Below are positions 20,673-30,944 of a stretch of 64,000 bases of DNA, one piece after another. Location of the stretch: NCBI GenBank assembly GCA_963971405.1, contig OZ020490.1:24205464-24269463 (forward strand), written 5' to 3'. A model generated the notes under the pieces. That model was not told the origin of the DNA, ran no database searches, and was given only the letters and a program-made list of their open reading frames with translations. This DNA is from Psococerastis gibbosa. Lineage: Eukaryota; Arthropoda; Insecta; Psocodea; Psocidae. Made by a program: the position numbers and the translations under genes. The stretch's first letter is position 1. Every line of letters starts with the position of its first letter.

Positions 20673-21230
20673 CTTTTTACTTTTCCCTCGCTTTTATCCC
20701 TAAGAGGAGTCAGCGATACGGCATGTTCTCTTCCACTCCTTGCGTTTCTGTGTAATAGAATAGTAATTGAACAAATCATTAATTATTATTTTTATTTATA
20801 TTTAATGTAAGACAACTTTTTAAAATACTGGTGTACCGGAACATGGAGAAGGGTCTACACATCCTCAACGACTGCCCCACGAGTCTCAACAGGGACAACA
20901 CCCCCCCCCCTCTAAACAAAAGTCAACGAGACCGTTTTCAACGAAAATATGAATATTAAAAAAAAAACTGAGGGAAACCTGGTATATCCACACCTAGCCT
21001 CATTTACCTTACCTTTGAAAATGTAGGCTTTACAGTATCATTGATATATTGTACATCATCATCCCTTGTTCAAAAATCAAAAGCTTACCTGAAATAAAAT
21101 AAATAAATTGGATTACTTGATTGTCAACATGATACAGTTTTCCTACTTTATTTACACAGCAAATAGGTTCTGTACCTATACAATATTATTTTTATTATTT
21201 GATGGAATTTAAATACACGTAGATCTCCTT
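20673..21230. other. Unassigned sequence with a C-run
   Basis: A CAGGGACAACA followed by ten or more C at about 20890-20912 resembles half of a G-run hAT element, but no opposite end was found. The rest is AT-rich and unassigned. Confidence 0.3.
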
Positions 21231-21234
21231 GTTG

Positions 21235-21425
21235 TGGTCCATTGAACTTTGCCCTGCCAACGACGCCATGGATTTTTGGACATGGAATTTCTGGCCGCTG
21301 GCAAACTGGTATACGTTCTAGATGTCAACCTACACCGTCTACAAGTGATAACGAACAAGCTGAGTCAAGCCTACCATTGACACAATGTAACAGAAGCAAG
21401 CGTGAATTAGCCAAGTTCGGGTACT
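21235..21425 (-). mobile_element. Retroposon R1, copy 5
   Basis: CCTGCCAACGACGCCATGGA, GGCAAACTGGTATACGTTCT, TCAAGCCTACCATTGAC and TTAGCCAAGTTCGGGTAC follow the R1 order in reverse. Part of the body is deleted near 21290. Confidence 0.65.
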
Positions 21426-21540
21426 AGTCTACCATAGCCTAGTAGGTACTTTTAACTACTGCAAAAGAGGCAAGCCAAAAAACAGATTAATTAACCTATT
21501 TTGTTCCGATTTTGAGTTTTTAAATAAATAAATATATATT

Positions 21541-21785
21541 GAAATGAAATGAAATGAAATATCGTCTTTATTTTCAGGCGAGCTTTAGCCCCGAAGGGCT
21601 ACTCTTCCAGCTAACCTTCACAATTTTTTGTTTACATTAAATTTTTTTGAACAAAGATCGTTTTCCTGTAAAAAAAAAAAAAAAGATAGCCTAAACATAA
21701 GAAAAGAAAAATTCATGCACTCACTCATTTACTCGCACACAACATTCCCCAGAAATTGATGGCAGGCTGCCTTAAATCTCCCCAA
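21541..21785 (-). mobile_element. LINE 3' end with TTTCA-type tail
   Basis: On the minus strand a coding remnant LGRFKAACHQFLGNVVCE-stop (about 21785-21725) is followed by an untranslated stretch, a hairpin AGTAGCCCTTCGGGGCTA, AATAAAGACGATATTTCA and an ATTTC tandem tail. The tail style matches the LINE ends at 46552 and 52270. Five-prime truncated. Confidence 0.65.
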
Positions 21786-21824
21786 GCTGCTCTCGGTCCT
21801 AACCTAACCTAACCTAACCTATAT

Positions 21825-21885
21825 TGACTTTTTTGTCCTATTACTAAGCCAACCTAGCGGAATTAAGCCCTCTCTTTTATTATAT
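21825..21885 (-). mobile_element. tSINE 3' fragment
   Basis: TATTGACTTTTTTGTCCTAT, TACTAAGCCAACCTAGCGG and AAGCCCTCTCTT are the reverse complement of the tSINE tail. The copy stops where the LINE at 21896 begins. Confidence 0.65.
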
Positions 21886-21895
21886 CGATTTAAGA

Positions 21896-22383
21896 GAGCA
21901 AAAACCTCTTTTTGTACAATCAATGATTTTGTACAACATGAAATTAATAGGGAATGGTCGTAACCTCAAAACAATAAGACCAAATACAGAACTTTTTAAG
22001 CACTCACATATACATAGATCAATACAAGTATACAATTCTCTACCAGAATACATTAAAGACTCCGTCAACATGTCATGTTTTAAAAGACACATAAAGAATT
22101 GCAACACATTTATATACAATATTATCAATACTTAGATTCTTAATTAAATAAACAATAATAATAAAAAATAAATAATAATAATAATAATAAACTGTACTGT
22201 ATGTCGAATGTCCCCTATTCCAATGTTAACCTTTTATTTTTAGATTATATCACGTTATTTATTTTGTATTTTTGTAAAAGGGGGGCCCAGCACGGGATAT
22301 CCTTTGGGCCCCCCTTCCAATTGCAACAAAATTGTACTTATTTAACATTCTTTTTTAAAAAATATATTTATTCTATTCTATTC
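21896..22383 (+). mobile_element. LINE ORF2 C-terminus and 3' UTR
   Basis: The plus strand encodes IRPNTELFKHSHIHRSIQ, then YNSLPEYIKDSVNMSCFKRHIKN and a stop at about 22133. RSIxxxNSLPxxI...FKxxIK is the standard C-terminal end of CR1/Jockey-type ORF2. The UTR has an AAT microsatellite, a GGGGGGCCC..GGGCCCCCC hairpin (about 22278-22316) and a TATTC-rich tail. Truncated at the 5' side and unable to move. Confidence 0.75.
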
Positions 22384-22386
22384 ATA

Positions 22387-22527
22387 CACTAAACTAGGAA
22401 AGCTCGTAACCGCCTGGTTTACATGCCCTCCGAAGCATGGCCAGAAAATGTAGCAAGAGTGGTACTCGAACCAACAGCCTTTCGGGTGAAAGCCGGAGTC
22501 TGTACCACTAACCTACTCATGTCATAA
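22387..22527 (-). mobile_element. tSINE, copy 4, truncated
   Basis: It reads AACTAGGAAAGCTCG, CATGCCCTCCGAAGCATGGCC, GGTACTCGAACCAACAGCC (reverse box B) and ACCACTAACCTACTCATGTC (reverse box A). The 3' tail part is absent, replaced by the LINE end to its left. Confidence 0.75.
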
Positions 22528-22617
22528 CTTTTGGTTTTCACTACTGGTTTTTAACCTCCAAATTGACCAATACAAAGGATACGCAATACTTTAACAATCT
22601 CAATCTGTTTTGTGTGA

Positions 22618-22845
22618 AGAATCCGGGCTGATGGGCCGTGGTCGAAATGAAAGCGAACTTCCATTTGAGGTAGTAGGGAGCCAATCAGGAGCGAGGATTA
22701 CTCCGCCTCCACCCCCCACCACCCCGCAGCTTAGTATAAACTTCAGAGCAAAACCCCCTGCCCCCACAGTCGCTGCTGAGCCTCCGAGATACAATCTTAG
22801 AAGTCTACGCAGTTCCACAGACCACGGCCCATCAGCCCGGATTCT
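22618..22845. mobile_element. MITE with perfect 26-bp terminal repeats
   Basis: The ends AGAATCCGGGCTGATGGGCC (continuing GTGGTC) and GACCACGGCCCATCAGCCCG (continuing GATTCT) are exact reverse complements, 22618-22643 and 22820-22845. A lone related end lies at 23240-23265. The interior has a CCTCCACCCCCCACCACCCC stretch that produces a proline-rich frame, judged incidental. Confidence 0.8.
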
Positions 22846-23287
22846 ACTGGTTCTTCATTCGACTCCGGCCGTGAAAGTCTTTGCTGTTATATCAATCTGT
22901 GTTCACTAATGCGAAGGGTGAGACTTGAATCTACACAAGGTTCCAGGTTTGCTTTCAGGATCAATGAATTGGAGAGGTCCTTTATAATTAATAGGTACCT
23001 ACTGTTACTAACTAATTGATTGACATTATAGTAGTTATTACTTCCGTAAACACAAGGAGAATTCTAATAATCGTTCTTGACTTTCCTGGAAAATAAAATT
23101 AGTCTCTACAATCTTACATGGCCTAGATAGTCTAATAGGTTATGGGCCATTTAATTTCGTTATTATGGAAAAGCTAATTTTAGTCATAATAAACAACGAA
23201 GGCTTTGGCGCCCGGAAGCAATCGGTGAAATAGAAGTATACGGGCTGAGGGGCCGTGGTTGAAGTAGAATATTTATACGAGCCGACT
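22846..23287. other. Unassigned sequence
   Basis: AT-rich, with a lone copy of the GGGCTGAGGGGCCGTGGT end at about 23242. No gene seen. Confidence 0.35.
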
Positions 23288-23343
23288 CAGGGACGAATCC
23301 AGCCCATTTATTTGGGGGGGGGGGTGTTTTATAGAGGTTATTT

Positions 23344-23795
23344 CTTTTGCAGACTTTTTTCGGACCCAGGCCTACTAATAGTGGCCTATAGGTCCCTTGT
23401 CCAATGCCAACGACCTCATGGATTTCGGACATTATTTGTATTGTATCCGTATGAATTTTTGGCCATTTGCCGACTGGATGGTATAGGGCTACGTTCTCGA
23501 TGTCAACCTACACCCGCTACAAGCGATAATGGACAAGCTGAGACAAGCTTACCATTAACGACTTCGACTTCGATGGCCAGGTGGTGCCGTGCTTGCACTT
23601 GTGCGAGTCTTTACACGCCATGCAATCGGAGACGTGTCGTACTCATCACGGGTAATAACCTACAGAGGCGACTGAAAAGGTCAATACATTCATTAAATTG
23701 TTTGTATGCGATTTATCCTTTTTTTTTTTTTTTTTTTTAAACCGCAATGAAACAGGGTAAAGCATGACTTAACCAAGTATAGATACGAGTCATAG
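23344..23795 (-). mobile_element. Retroposon R1 split by SINE-2
   Basis: R1 sequence runs from CAGACTTTTTTCGGACCC to GACAAGCTTACCATTAACG and resumes at GCAATGAAACAGG..GCATGACTTAACCAAG. The break at 23572-23742 is filled by a SINE-2 copy ending in a T-run. Confidence 0.75.
23572..23742 (+). mobile_element. SINE-2 nested in R1
   Basis: CGATGGCCAGGTGGTGCCG opens the copy (box A-like), GCAATCGGAGACGTGTCGTA lies in the box B position, and TTAAATTGTTTGTATGCGAT leads into a T-run of about 18. It interrupts R1 exactly between two R1 words that are adjacent elsewhere. Confidence 0.72.
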
Positions 23796-23867
23796 GGAAG
23801 GGGGTAGTTGTGGGTTAAGAAGATAGAAGAAATACATGTATAATCGATTAGATTAAATGAATAAATA

Positions 23868-24073
23868 AATAAGGGCTTTTTGTTCTATTACTAAGCCAAC
23901 CTAGCGGAGTTAGGGCTATAAAGCCCTCTCTTACACTCAACTAGGAAGGCCCGGGACCGCCTGCTTTACGTGTCCTCCGAAGCATGGTCAGAAAATGTAG
24001 GAAGTGTGGGACTGGAACCAACAACCTTTCGGGTGAAAGTCGGAGTCCGTACCACCACTCTACATGTCTTGAA
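23868..24073 (-). mobile_element. tSINE nested in hAT element
   Basis: TTCTATTACTAAGCCAACCT, CTTACACTCAACTAGGAAGG, CATGGTCAGAAAATGTAGG, TGGGACTGGAACCAACAACC and CCACTCTACATGTC follow the tSINE in reverse, complete from tail to head. Confidence 0.82.
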
Positions 24074-24189
24074 ATTAGATTACATTAAATTAACTTACAA
24101 TAGATTTAGTAAATTTTGGGGGCCCCGTATCCGTCCATGAGCCGAGCTTGGGAACTGACATCTTCACTGTGAGTTAACTGAAGTAAAAT

Positions 24190-24400
24190 TACGCCGAGTT
24201 GAGCTAAACGTTACAGCAGAAAAATCACGGTAAGTCGACTGAGGCATAGTGTGCAAGTGTCATCTAACAAATGATATACGAAAGCTCACATCGCATATAA
24301 CATTTGTAATAAGATGACTGTCGTAACGCTTGCATAGTACGCCTCAGTCTTACTTACTTACCGTGATTTTTCTGCTGTGTCGTATGACTCAAATCAACTA
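24190..24400. mobile_element. MITE family M1, copy 2
   Basis: The left arm CAGCAGAAAAATCACGGTAA and right arm TTACCGTGATTTTTCTGCTG are inverted, with a further inverted pair GACTGAGGCATA / GTACGCCTCAGTC inside. It is homologous to 2300-2505. Confidence 0.8.
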
Positions 24401-24875
24401 AAAATAATAAAGTCGTTATAATTTGCATGTTGGTTTGTTATATCCAACAAGGAGTTGTTTTTCTTCAGAATTTTAGTCACTTTCAAGTTGTTTGGACAAA
24501 ATGGTATCAAGACGAAACATGCACGTTTCTTACTTGAACTTGGAGAGCGATTTTGTTCTCAGAGCGCATCTAAACGTCTAGTAGGACGGTAACCAAATTT
24601 AAAAACAGCCTACCAACAGAATTCACCATTTACAGGTAAGCAATTTATTTTTGAAAACTCTACTGACCGCACCTTTTATTTAATATTAATACTATTAATA
24701 TACATTAATATTTATACTCATAAATTAGCGGGTTTAAAATTTATTTCATTTTAAATTGATTTCCATGAGTTAAATTTTAAATTTTAGGGAAAAAAATACT
24801 GTTATTGCAAGATGTTGCAAGATGTTCATTTTTTTATTTTTTTAAATTGGGGTACAGGTGTTACCTGTGTGCACT
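24401..24875. other. Unassigned sequence
   Basis: Contains an isolated MVSRRNMHVSYLNLESDF frame at about 24501 and a GT-type donor-like CAGGTAAGC at about 24637, which do not connect to a recognisable gene. Confidence 0.3.
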
Positions 24876-24879
24876 TAAG

Positions 24880-25395
24880 CCGATTGGGCCTATTGTGCCC
24901 CCTACAACAGAGTATCTACATCACTTCTACATCAGTGAAGGAGGATGTGCTTGGTGTCCTCCGCTCCTTCATTGCAGAATATGCAAGACTATAGTTGTCT
25001 CCCCAAGAGACTCCAGATATTCAACCCCAGGACCAAAAACGCCAAGGCCTGTTCTTGGTTTTGTACTTCCTAGCCTAGAGCCATCAGTAAACCACTTGAT
25101 TGTGTGACTATTGAGAATTCCTGCTGATTCGCAGTATTCTTTCTTTGTCCCTAATATAGTTTCGAATTCCCTCCTAAAACAGTAATTTGGATGGATTCTA
25201 TCGCTTGGCATACATCCAGGCAGTGGTCAGACGTAGTCAGAGAGGCTGAGTCTCTCTTAATTGCCCTTCCACGCCTAATAATGCCATTTCAGCTGAAGTT
25301 TCCACTGCAACAGGAGGGGTGGGAAGTCCAGTACTATCTCCAATGCTGCAGTGGGACTGGATTTCATAGCCCCTGTAAAGTATCATGTTAGACAA
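24880..25395 (-). mobile_element. LINE ORF2 fragment with RNase H domain
   Basis: On the minus strand a segment near 25395-25215 (SHCSIGDSTGLPTPPVAVE, AEMALLGVEGQLRE, frames shifting) resembles the connection region after a reverse transcriptase. It is followed by IKWFTDGSRLGS, GLGVFGPGVEYLESLG and TTIV. TDGS carries the first catalytic aspartate of RNase H, as in Jockey/R1-type elements. Later catalytic positions are missing or out of frame, so the enzyme is dead. Confidence 0.75.
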
Positions 25396-25399
25396 TACG

Positions 25400-26040
25400 G
25401 GCTTCTGAATTTAGCTATGCTTTGGATAATTCAGAGAAATACTCTCATATGGTTTGATTTTGCCGTGTCCATGAAGCCATGACCAATGGTATGATTACAG
25501 CAGGAAAAGACAGGCGGAAAGAAGTTCATTTGAAAGAGGCCTAAAAAAAATTTCATGTAGAAACCTGTTGATTTAGACGTTATTTTTGCATAAATTTATA
25601 CAGTAGGTACCTACGTACTTGAGTTAATGAATTAAATTATATTCGAACTTACAATCTAAGGCATACAGTGCATAATTAGGCCAATTTTAACTGTAATTTA
25701 TTGTTTTTCAATTTTTAATTTATTTCTTCTGTTAATGTACCGACCTATATGCGACCGTACTTTTTTTGTATCACAGGGGGCTCTGAAGAAAAATAACAAA
25801 TCGTGCATGGCAATACTTTCTGAATAATTTTGTATAAATTACATGAATTGATCGATAATTTCTACAATTTTCAAAAAATTAGGTACTAAATAGGCCTACC
25901 TACTATATGTCCTCCTTAACCGTGGCTAATAGCGGTTAGTGTCATACTGTATACATCAAAATTTGAAGTAACATTTCTTCTATTGTATTTTATTGATGCT
26001 CTGAGGTATTCAACATTGTATAAAATTCAGATAACGTCTT
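25400..26040. other. Unassigned AT-rich sequence
   Basis: No exon or repeat partner recognised. Confidence 0.35.
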
Positions 26041-26041
26041 T

Positions 26042-26270
26042 TAGTGTCTGTACTTGGTTAAGTCATGCTGTCGCCTGTTCCATAGCGTCAATGGTGAGCT
26101 TTTCTCAACTTGTCCATTATCGCTTGTAGTCGGTGTAGGTTGACATTGAGGACCAGTTTGCCAATGGTCAGCCAAAATTAATACGGAAACAAAATAATGT
26201 CCGAAATTCATGGGGTCGCTGGCATTGTTCGAGGCCACTAAATGGAGGCCTAGATTCATAAAAAGTACTT
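26042..26270 (+). mobile_element. Retroposon R1, copy 7
   Basis: It reads TCTGTACTTGGTTAAGTCATG, ATAGCGTCAATGGTGAGCTT, TTGTAGTCGGTGTAGGTTGA, GTCCGAAATTCATGGGGTCG and ends with CTAGATTCATAAAAAGTACTT. Confidence 0.72.
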
Positions 26271-26996
26271 CAGGACATTTTTATTACTATTTATTATTTT
26301 ATTTAATACCTGAACAGCTCTAAAAATTTCTTTTGTACGGTACCTATCTTATAATTATTGCTGTCCAGAACTACGATGCCTGGATAATGGGCATGGAAAT
26401 CACGGTAGTTTCCAAAATTTTGGCGGCCATTTAGTGAGGTATTTAATGACTGTTAAAGGTTCCTCCCACGATCGCTTGAAACGTCTCAGTGGGTACATGA
26501 AATTCCCGTGCAGTTGCTTACCTAGAATTCTCATGCGAACGTGGGAGCTACCCTTATAAAAGCGAACGAATTTAAGTCTGAAAAGGAATTTCTCCCTTAG
26601 CGTAATTTACTAGACAGGTGTAGCCATTACAAGGTTTTTGGCGGGATTTTGCCGGAAATCTATATATATGTAAGGTCTTAACCAGTTCCATCAGGTTCAA
26701 ACATGATCACTAAAAACCGTTAGAGTTCTTTATTAACATAGACATTTAGGTAAGTCTTGCGCTTCTCATTCAAAATACAGTATTTGACATTTAATTTAAT
26801 ATTAATTATTATGTAACTACAATATTAATATGAATTTAAGAAAATAGGCTTTGTACTTAAATTTAACAAGACGTACAGTCCAGTATTTAGTAATTTCATA
26901 TAGGAGCAAAGAATTGATCTTGAAATACAGCGTATCTGGTCGACTAAATAACATTATTATAAAATGAGAAGTGGATTTATGTATATATTATAAATA
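26271..26996. other. Unassigned sequence
   Basis: No gene recognised; a few GC-richer patches near 26470-26560 without exon signals. Confidence 0.35.
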
Positions 26997-27210
26997 AATA
27001 AATAAATAAATAACGAATTTTAATCAATTACTAAGCCAACATATCGGAGTTAGGGCTATAAAACCCTCTCTTAAACTCAACTAGGAAGGCCCGCCTGCTT
27101 TACATGCCCTCCGAAGCATGGCCAGAAAATGTAGGAAGTATGGGACTCGAACCAAACAGACTTTCGGGTGAAAGTCCGTTCCCCTACCTACTCTATATAC
27201 ATGTCCTACC
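26997..27210 (-). mobile_element. tSINE, copy 6, with AAAT microsatellite
   Basis: An AAAT run precedes ATTACTAAGCCAACATATCGG, CTCAACTAGGAAGGCCCG, TGCCCTCCGAAGCATGGCC, ACTCGAACCAAACAG (reverse box B) and TATATACATGTCC. The microsatellite lies at the 3' tail side of the element. Confidence 0.78.
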
Positions 27211-27221
27211 TGTATATAATA

Positions 27222-27258
<37 letters not shown>

Positions 27259-27415
27259 TTAATCGCATACAAACAATTCAATGAATGTATCCAATTAACC
27301 TCTTAAGTCGCCTCCGTTGGTTTTTACCCGTATTGAGTTACGACACGTCTCCGATCGAATGGCGTGTAAAGACTCGCACAAGTGCAAGCACGTTACCACC
27401 AGGCCATTAGGTCTA
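27222..27415 (-). mobile_element. SINE-2, copy 4
   Basis: A run of about 31 T, then TTAATCGCATACAAACAATT, CGTATTGAGTTACGACACGT and GTTACCACCAGGCCAT, give the reverse of the family. Here the run lies left of the reversed 3' end and is read on the plus strand as T. Confidence 0.6.
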
Positions 27416-27639
27416 TACTAGTCGATGGAAAACATAATAAAATAATATAATTAGGCCTGAATAAAATATTATGCAAAAAGTCATTATTTACTATACAGTT
27501 ATAAATTTACGACAGTTTCATAGCTAGTCCATTCACACAATACGGACATACGGTATGACACTAACAAAAGAAAATTGTTATTCTTGATGCTTAAGAGGAA
27601 GTTGACTTTGGCCACCCCTGGGTCACCATAAAATATGTT

Positions 27640-27805
27640 TTTTGTTTATAAAAGATTATTCGCATACAAACAATTCAGTGAATGTATCCAAACAACCCCT
27701 TCAGTCGCCTCTGTATGTAATACCTGAGTTGAGTTACGACAGGTCACCGATCGCATGATGTGTAGAGACTCGTACGTTTAAGCTACCGCTATGCCATCAA
27801 AACAC
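27640..27805 (-). mobile_element. SINE-2, copy 5
   Basis: TTATTCGCATACAAACAATT, CAGTCGCCTCTGTATGTAAT, GAGTTGAGTTACGACAGG and AGCTACCGCTATGCCATC follow the family in reverse. Confidence 0.65.
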
Positions 27806-28159
27806 CTTTAATAGATAAGTTTTAAAAATTTAGTGTCCTCAAGTGGTAGAGGACTATTTCTTTACATAGTACTACGAGGATTTTTTTGTATGAAGGAGGG
27901 GTGTAATCGTGAAACCTAGGTACTCAAGTACTCTAGCACGGTCGAGGGCGGGTACTCGGGCTGTAGAGAAGCAAAAACAGAACCACAAATAAATGATTAG
28001 GTAAATATGTGCGATGCCCATATTAGTTCTGTCATAGCCTTGAGGATACATTACGGCGATTGTCACGCTTGTTGGTTAGTTGTCATATTCGGCCACTACC
28101 GTCCATAAGCTCAGTATTTTAACAGTTAACAGAAAATATGAATTAATAGTATTGAAGAT

Positions 28160-28240
28160 CACGGCCGTAGCCAAGGGGGGGGGGTTCATGGGGGTTCAAC
28201 ACCCCCCCCCCCCCGAAAACAAATCCTGGCTACGGCCTTG
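28160..28240. mobile_element. 81-bp hAT-like element, GGCCGTAGCCA ends
   Basis: The ends CACGGCCGTAGCCA and TGGCTACGGCCTTG are inverted, and the flanks TTGAAGAT / ATGGAGAT agree at six of eight positions. The interior is a G-run and a C-run separated by TTCATGGGGGTTCAAC, which could itself fold. Confidence 0.72.
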
Positions 28241-29427
28241 ATGGAGATAAACGCTAAATGGAAATAATATAACGTGAGCTCTGGATAAACAAACAAAAAC
28301 TGAGTGTTTTATCTAAACTTTAATTTCTGCTAATAACATAATAGGCCATGCGCCGGGTAAAGCGCTGTGAATGTCAAGTGAACGCAAAATAATGTACGAG
28401 GTGCAAGTTTACCAAGCTGCAGCTCCTAAACTGTAAATGCTACGGGAAAAAGTTTCAAATAATATTTATAGGAAATTTTATGCTCTACAAATAAGTTGAC
28501 ACGATTTTTAATTTATCATTGACCATTAACTAAATATTTAGCAAAAACCATATTGTAAAAAGTTCGAAGCGCTACAAATAAAACACTATGCATTTTACAG
28601 AAAAACGTTTCAAATAAAAAAGATGGCAAATATTATTATCTATAAAAATGACTCTGCTGTTTTTATCGTACGATGCCCGGTTCCTGAGATATTCAATAAA
28701 ACGTGTTTTTCAAGATGGCGGCTGAAGCTCCCCACCCCCCATGACGCCAACTTGGATTTACATTCAGGGGACACCCCTGAACATATTCCAAAGAAAAAAA
28801 TACCCGGTCCCGAACATTTTTTTTGCGAACCAACTTTTTTTTCAGCGGCGCTTGGACTATAAGCACTATACAAACAGGACGTGGTTTCCTCACGGTTCCT
28901 AATTACAAATTAACACGCAGCAGAAATTCTGTCAATTACCGAGGTTTGATTTACTATAAAGAAATGATCAGGGCCAGATACCATGAAAATATTACATTGT
29001 ATGTAATTAAGAACTGCATAGGTATCTATGTATATATGTACATACTGTATATGTCTACTCAAAGGTACAGATTTAACTAATATAATAAAGTAAATTGTGC
29101 GGTGATCCCAACGCGCCTTTCTTGGCTTTGTGGCACCGGTTATTAGAAGAATTTGTATTGTTTTTTTTGGTTAAATACACGCATTATTATTATTATTGTT
29201 ATAGCAACTACAAGAATTAGTATAAAACCCAAATAATCGTTAGGTAATTAACTTTGTCTGCGAAACCCGCTGGTGAGCCTTCGAGCAATCTCTTTGTCTA
29301 AAATAGTTATTAGTGTCTTTGTCTGAGTAATCTCTTAATCTAAAATAGTTATAAATGTCTTTGTCGCATGGCGCGTTAGGGATTAGATTTATTTTGCAGG
29401 CGTAATTTTGTGATTTAAATAAATAAA
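28241..29427. other. Unassigned sequence
   Basis: Overlapping frames at 28623-28893 are low-complexity readings of a CCCCACCCCCC patch and were not accepted as genes. A half-copy of the inverted repeat found in the intron at 33007 (TATAAAACCCAAATAATCGTTA, AACTTTGTCTGCGAAACCCG) is at 29221-29275. Confidence 0.35.
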
Positions 29428-29623
29428 TATTGACTTTTTTTGTTCTATTACTAAGCCAACCTAGCGGAGTTAGGGCTATAAAGCCCTCTCTTACACTCAA
29501 CTAGGAATGCTCGGAACCGTCTGTTTTACATGCCAAAATGTAGGAAGTGTGGGACTCGAACCAACAACCTTTTGGGTGAAAGTCGGAGTCTGTACCACCA
29601 ACCTATAGGCTGCATGTCCTGAT
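29428..29623 (-). mobile_element. tSINE, copy 7
   Basis: ATTGACTTTTTTTGTTCTAT, TAAGCCAACCTAGCGGAGTT, CACTCAACTAGGAATGC, TGGGACTCGAACCAACAACC and GCATGTCC follow the family in reverse; the box B complement is perfect. About 20 bp of the CCGAAGCATGGCC segment is deleted. Confidence 0.8.
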
Positions 29624-30129
29624 CCTGATTTACTGCTAAATGATTTTGTACATTACTCTAATTACCCTCCTCGGCTGCTCCTATATGCTCAAAAGTGTAA
29701 GAATGTGTTTAAAACTTGTTATGGCGATTCATGTGATTTGTGATCGAATAGTATAGAAAACCTTTGTATTAGCCTGGAGCTTGCATGCATTTTTCTCCCT
29801 TTTTGAATCCAAGATTTCCTCCAATACTTTTAATAGATCTAAGTCATAGGAATGTTCGAATTCATGATTAAGCGTCCAATAGGCTAACTTTCAATTTCTA
29901 CTGCATTGGTTCCTTCCACTGTGTCCACAATGCTGGTGTTTACCTGGTTTTCGTGTCATAATACTATAAAAGCCTTACCCATTTCGATCTTCTACTTTTT
30001 ATATGAGGTAGCAGCTGCCTCTCTTCTTCATGGCGTGACTAATACGTTAAAAGTTAATAGAGGCAGAGATCATGAATTATAGCGCCGCTCTCTCCAAAAT
30101 TCCTTGATTTCCATCGTCCAACGACTGAA

Positions 30130-30200
30130 TAATCAACTAATCAGCGGCAAACCAATCAAAAAGGGATGCGACGTCATTTTTAAGTGTATAGTAGTATTTT
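30130..30200 (+). promoter_or_regulatory. CCAAT and CRE-like sites
   Basis: ACCAATCA (30151-30158) and GACGTCA (30170-30176, seven of the eight bases of the CRE palindrome) lie 20 bp apart, upstream of the small gene. They could be part of a promoter, but no transcription start is visible and each could occur by chance. Confidence 0.2.
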
Positions 30201-30278
30201 GGATTTCTTTATGAAAAATATTCAATGGTTAATAATATTGTATTCATGCGGCTGACAATAAGTTTTTTGTTCTTGCAG

Positions 30279-30344
30279 AAGTTGTTTGGGAATATCTACT
30301 CCATCTGCAAGGAGTTGCCAAAAGTTAAGAAATCTTCTGGTTAA
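30279..30344 (+). CDS. Possible terminal exon, unrecognised
   Basis: A good acceptor (TTTTTTGTTCTTGCAG ending 30278) is followed at once by 21 codons and a stop: KLFGNIYSICKELPKVKKSSG. The peptide looks protein-like, with a lysine-rich end. No upstream exon was found. An AATAAA occurs near 30819. It could be the last exon of a gene with long upstream introns, an untranslated first exon of the small gene at 31396, or chance. Confidence 0.25.
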   Translation, partial: KLFGNIYSICKELPKVKKSSG

Positions 30345-30944
30345 ACCAAAACAGCCCATACGTTAGTACTAGCATTAATCTTATTTCAATTTAAGTGAGT
30401 ACTTTATACTTCTTTTATTTCCTAGCCAGTAGCTGGGTGATAGCCTAGATATTTCTTAAGAGAAAATATACCACACGTTGTTTTTGAACAAGTTACTCAT
30501 GAAATATCTGTTCCAGAGTCATAAATGTGATTCCACAAAGTAGCAGAATGCCCTTATACATTTTGATTCATTGTTTTTGAAGGCGTTGACCTAATATTGC
30601 ATTTTTATCACGTCTTCAAAACCTGTCACCAAACGGTGTTAGTGCCGGCTACTTAGATACCGCATCAAAATGTAGAAGAGCATTTCATCTACTCTATGTG
30701 CTATCATTTATAGGTCTATGCAGTACAAATTACATGCTTTAGGATAGGCTAAAATGTCCGATTTCATTGTCGAGGGGTTGGTGGGAGTCACCTGAAACCT
30801 GTATCGGGTGCCTGAAATAAATAATATATTTTAAGAAGACGTAGCTTAACCCTTCGATATACAGTAAGAAAACCTTATTGTAATTTTTTTTGTATTTAAA
30901 GTCAGAATGCTGTACAATAGTGGAGCCTGCATCATATTATACTA

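Larger units (their letters stand above)
23288..24139. mobile_element. hAT element carrying three nested insertions
   Basis: The ends CAGGGACGAATCCAGCCC and GTATCCGTCCATG match the 10244-10402 family, and flanks AGCCGACT / AGCCGAGC agree at six of eight positions. The internal GGGGGTAGTTGTGGGTTAAG at about 23804 corresponds to the sequence right after the first G-run in the 159-bp copy. An R1, a SINE-2 within that R1, and a tSINE have inserted, inflating it to 852 bp. Confidence 0.75.

Noticed and set aside
21797-21823. Four to five CCTAA units, like the arthropod telomere repeat TTAGG
   Set aside because: Far too short for a telomere or an interstitial array of note; used only as a weak hint of an arthropod.
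22600-22909. Proline-rich 99-residue frame
   Set aside because: It spans both terminal repeats of a MITE and a C-rich tract.
23400-23425. GCCAACGACC in R1 resembling the 5S rRNA start
   Set aside because: Only ten bases match, it lies mid-element and on the strand opposite to R1 orientation, so it is likely coincidence.
28623-28893. Overlapping frames on both strands of 66-79 residues
   Set aside because: Both strands open together in a C-rich patch; no motif, no splice context.
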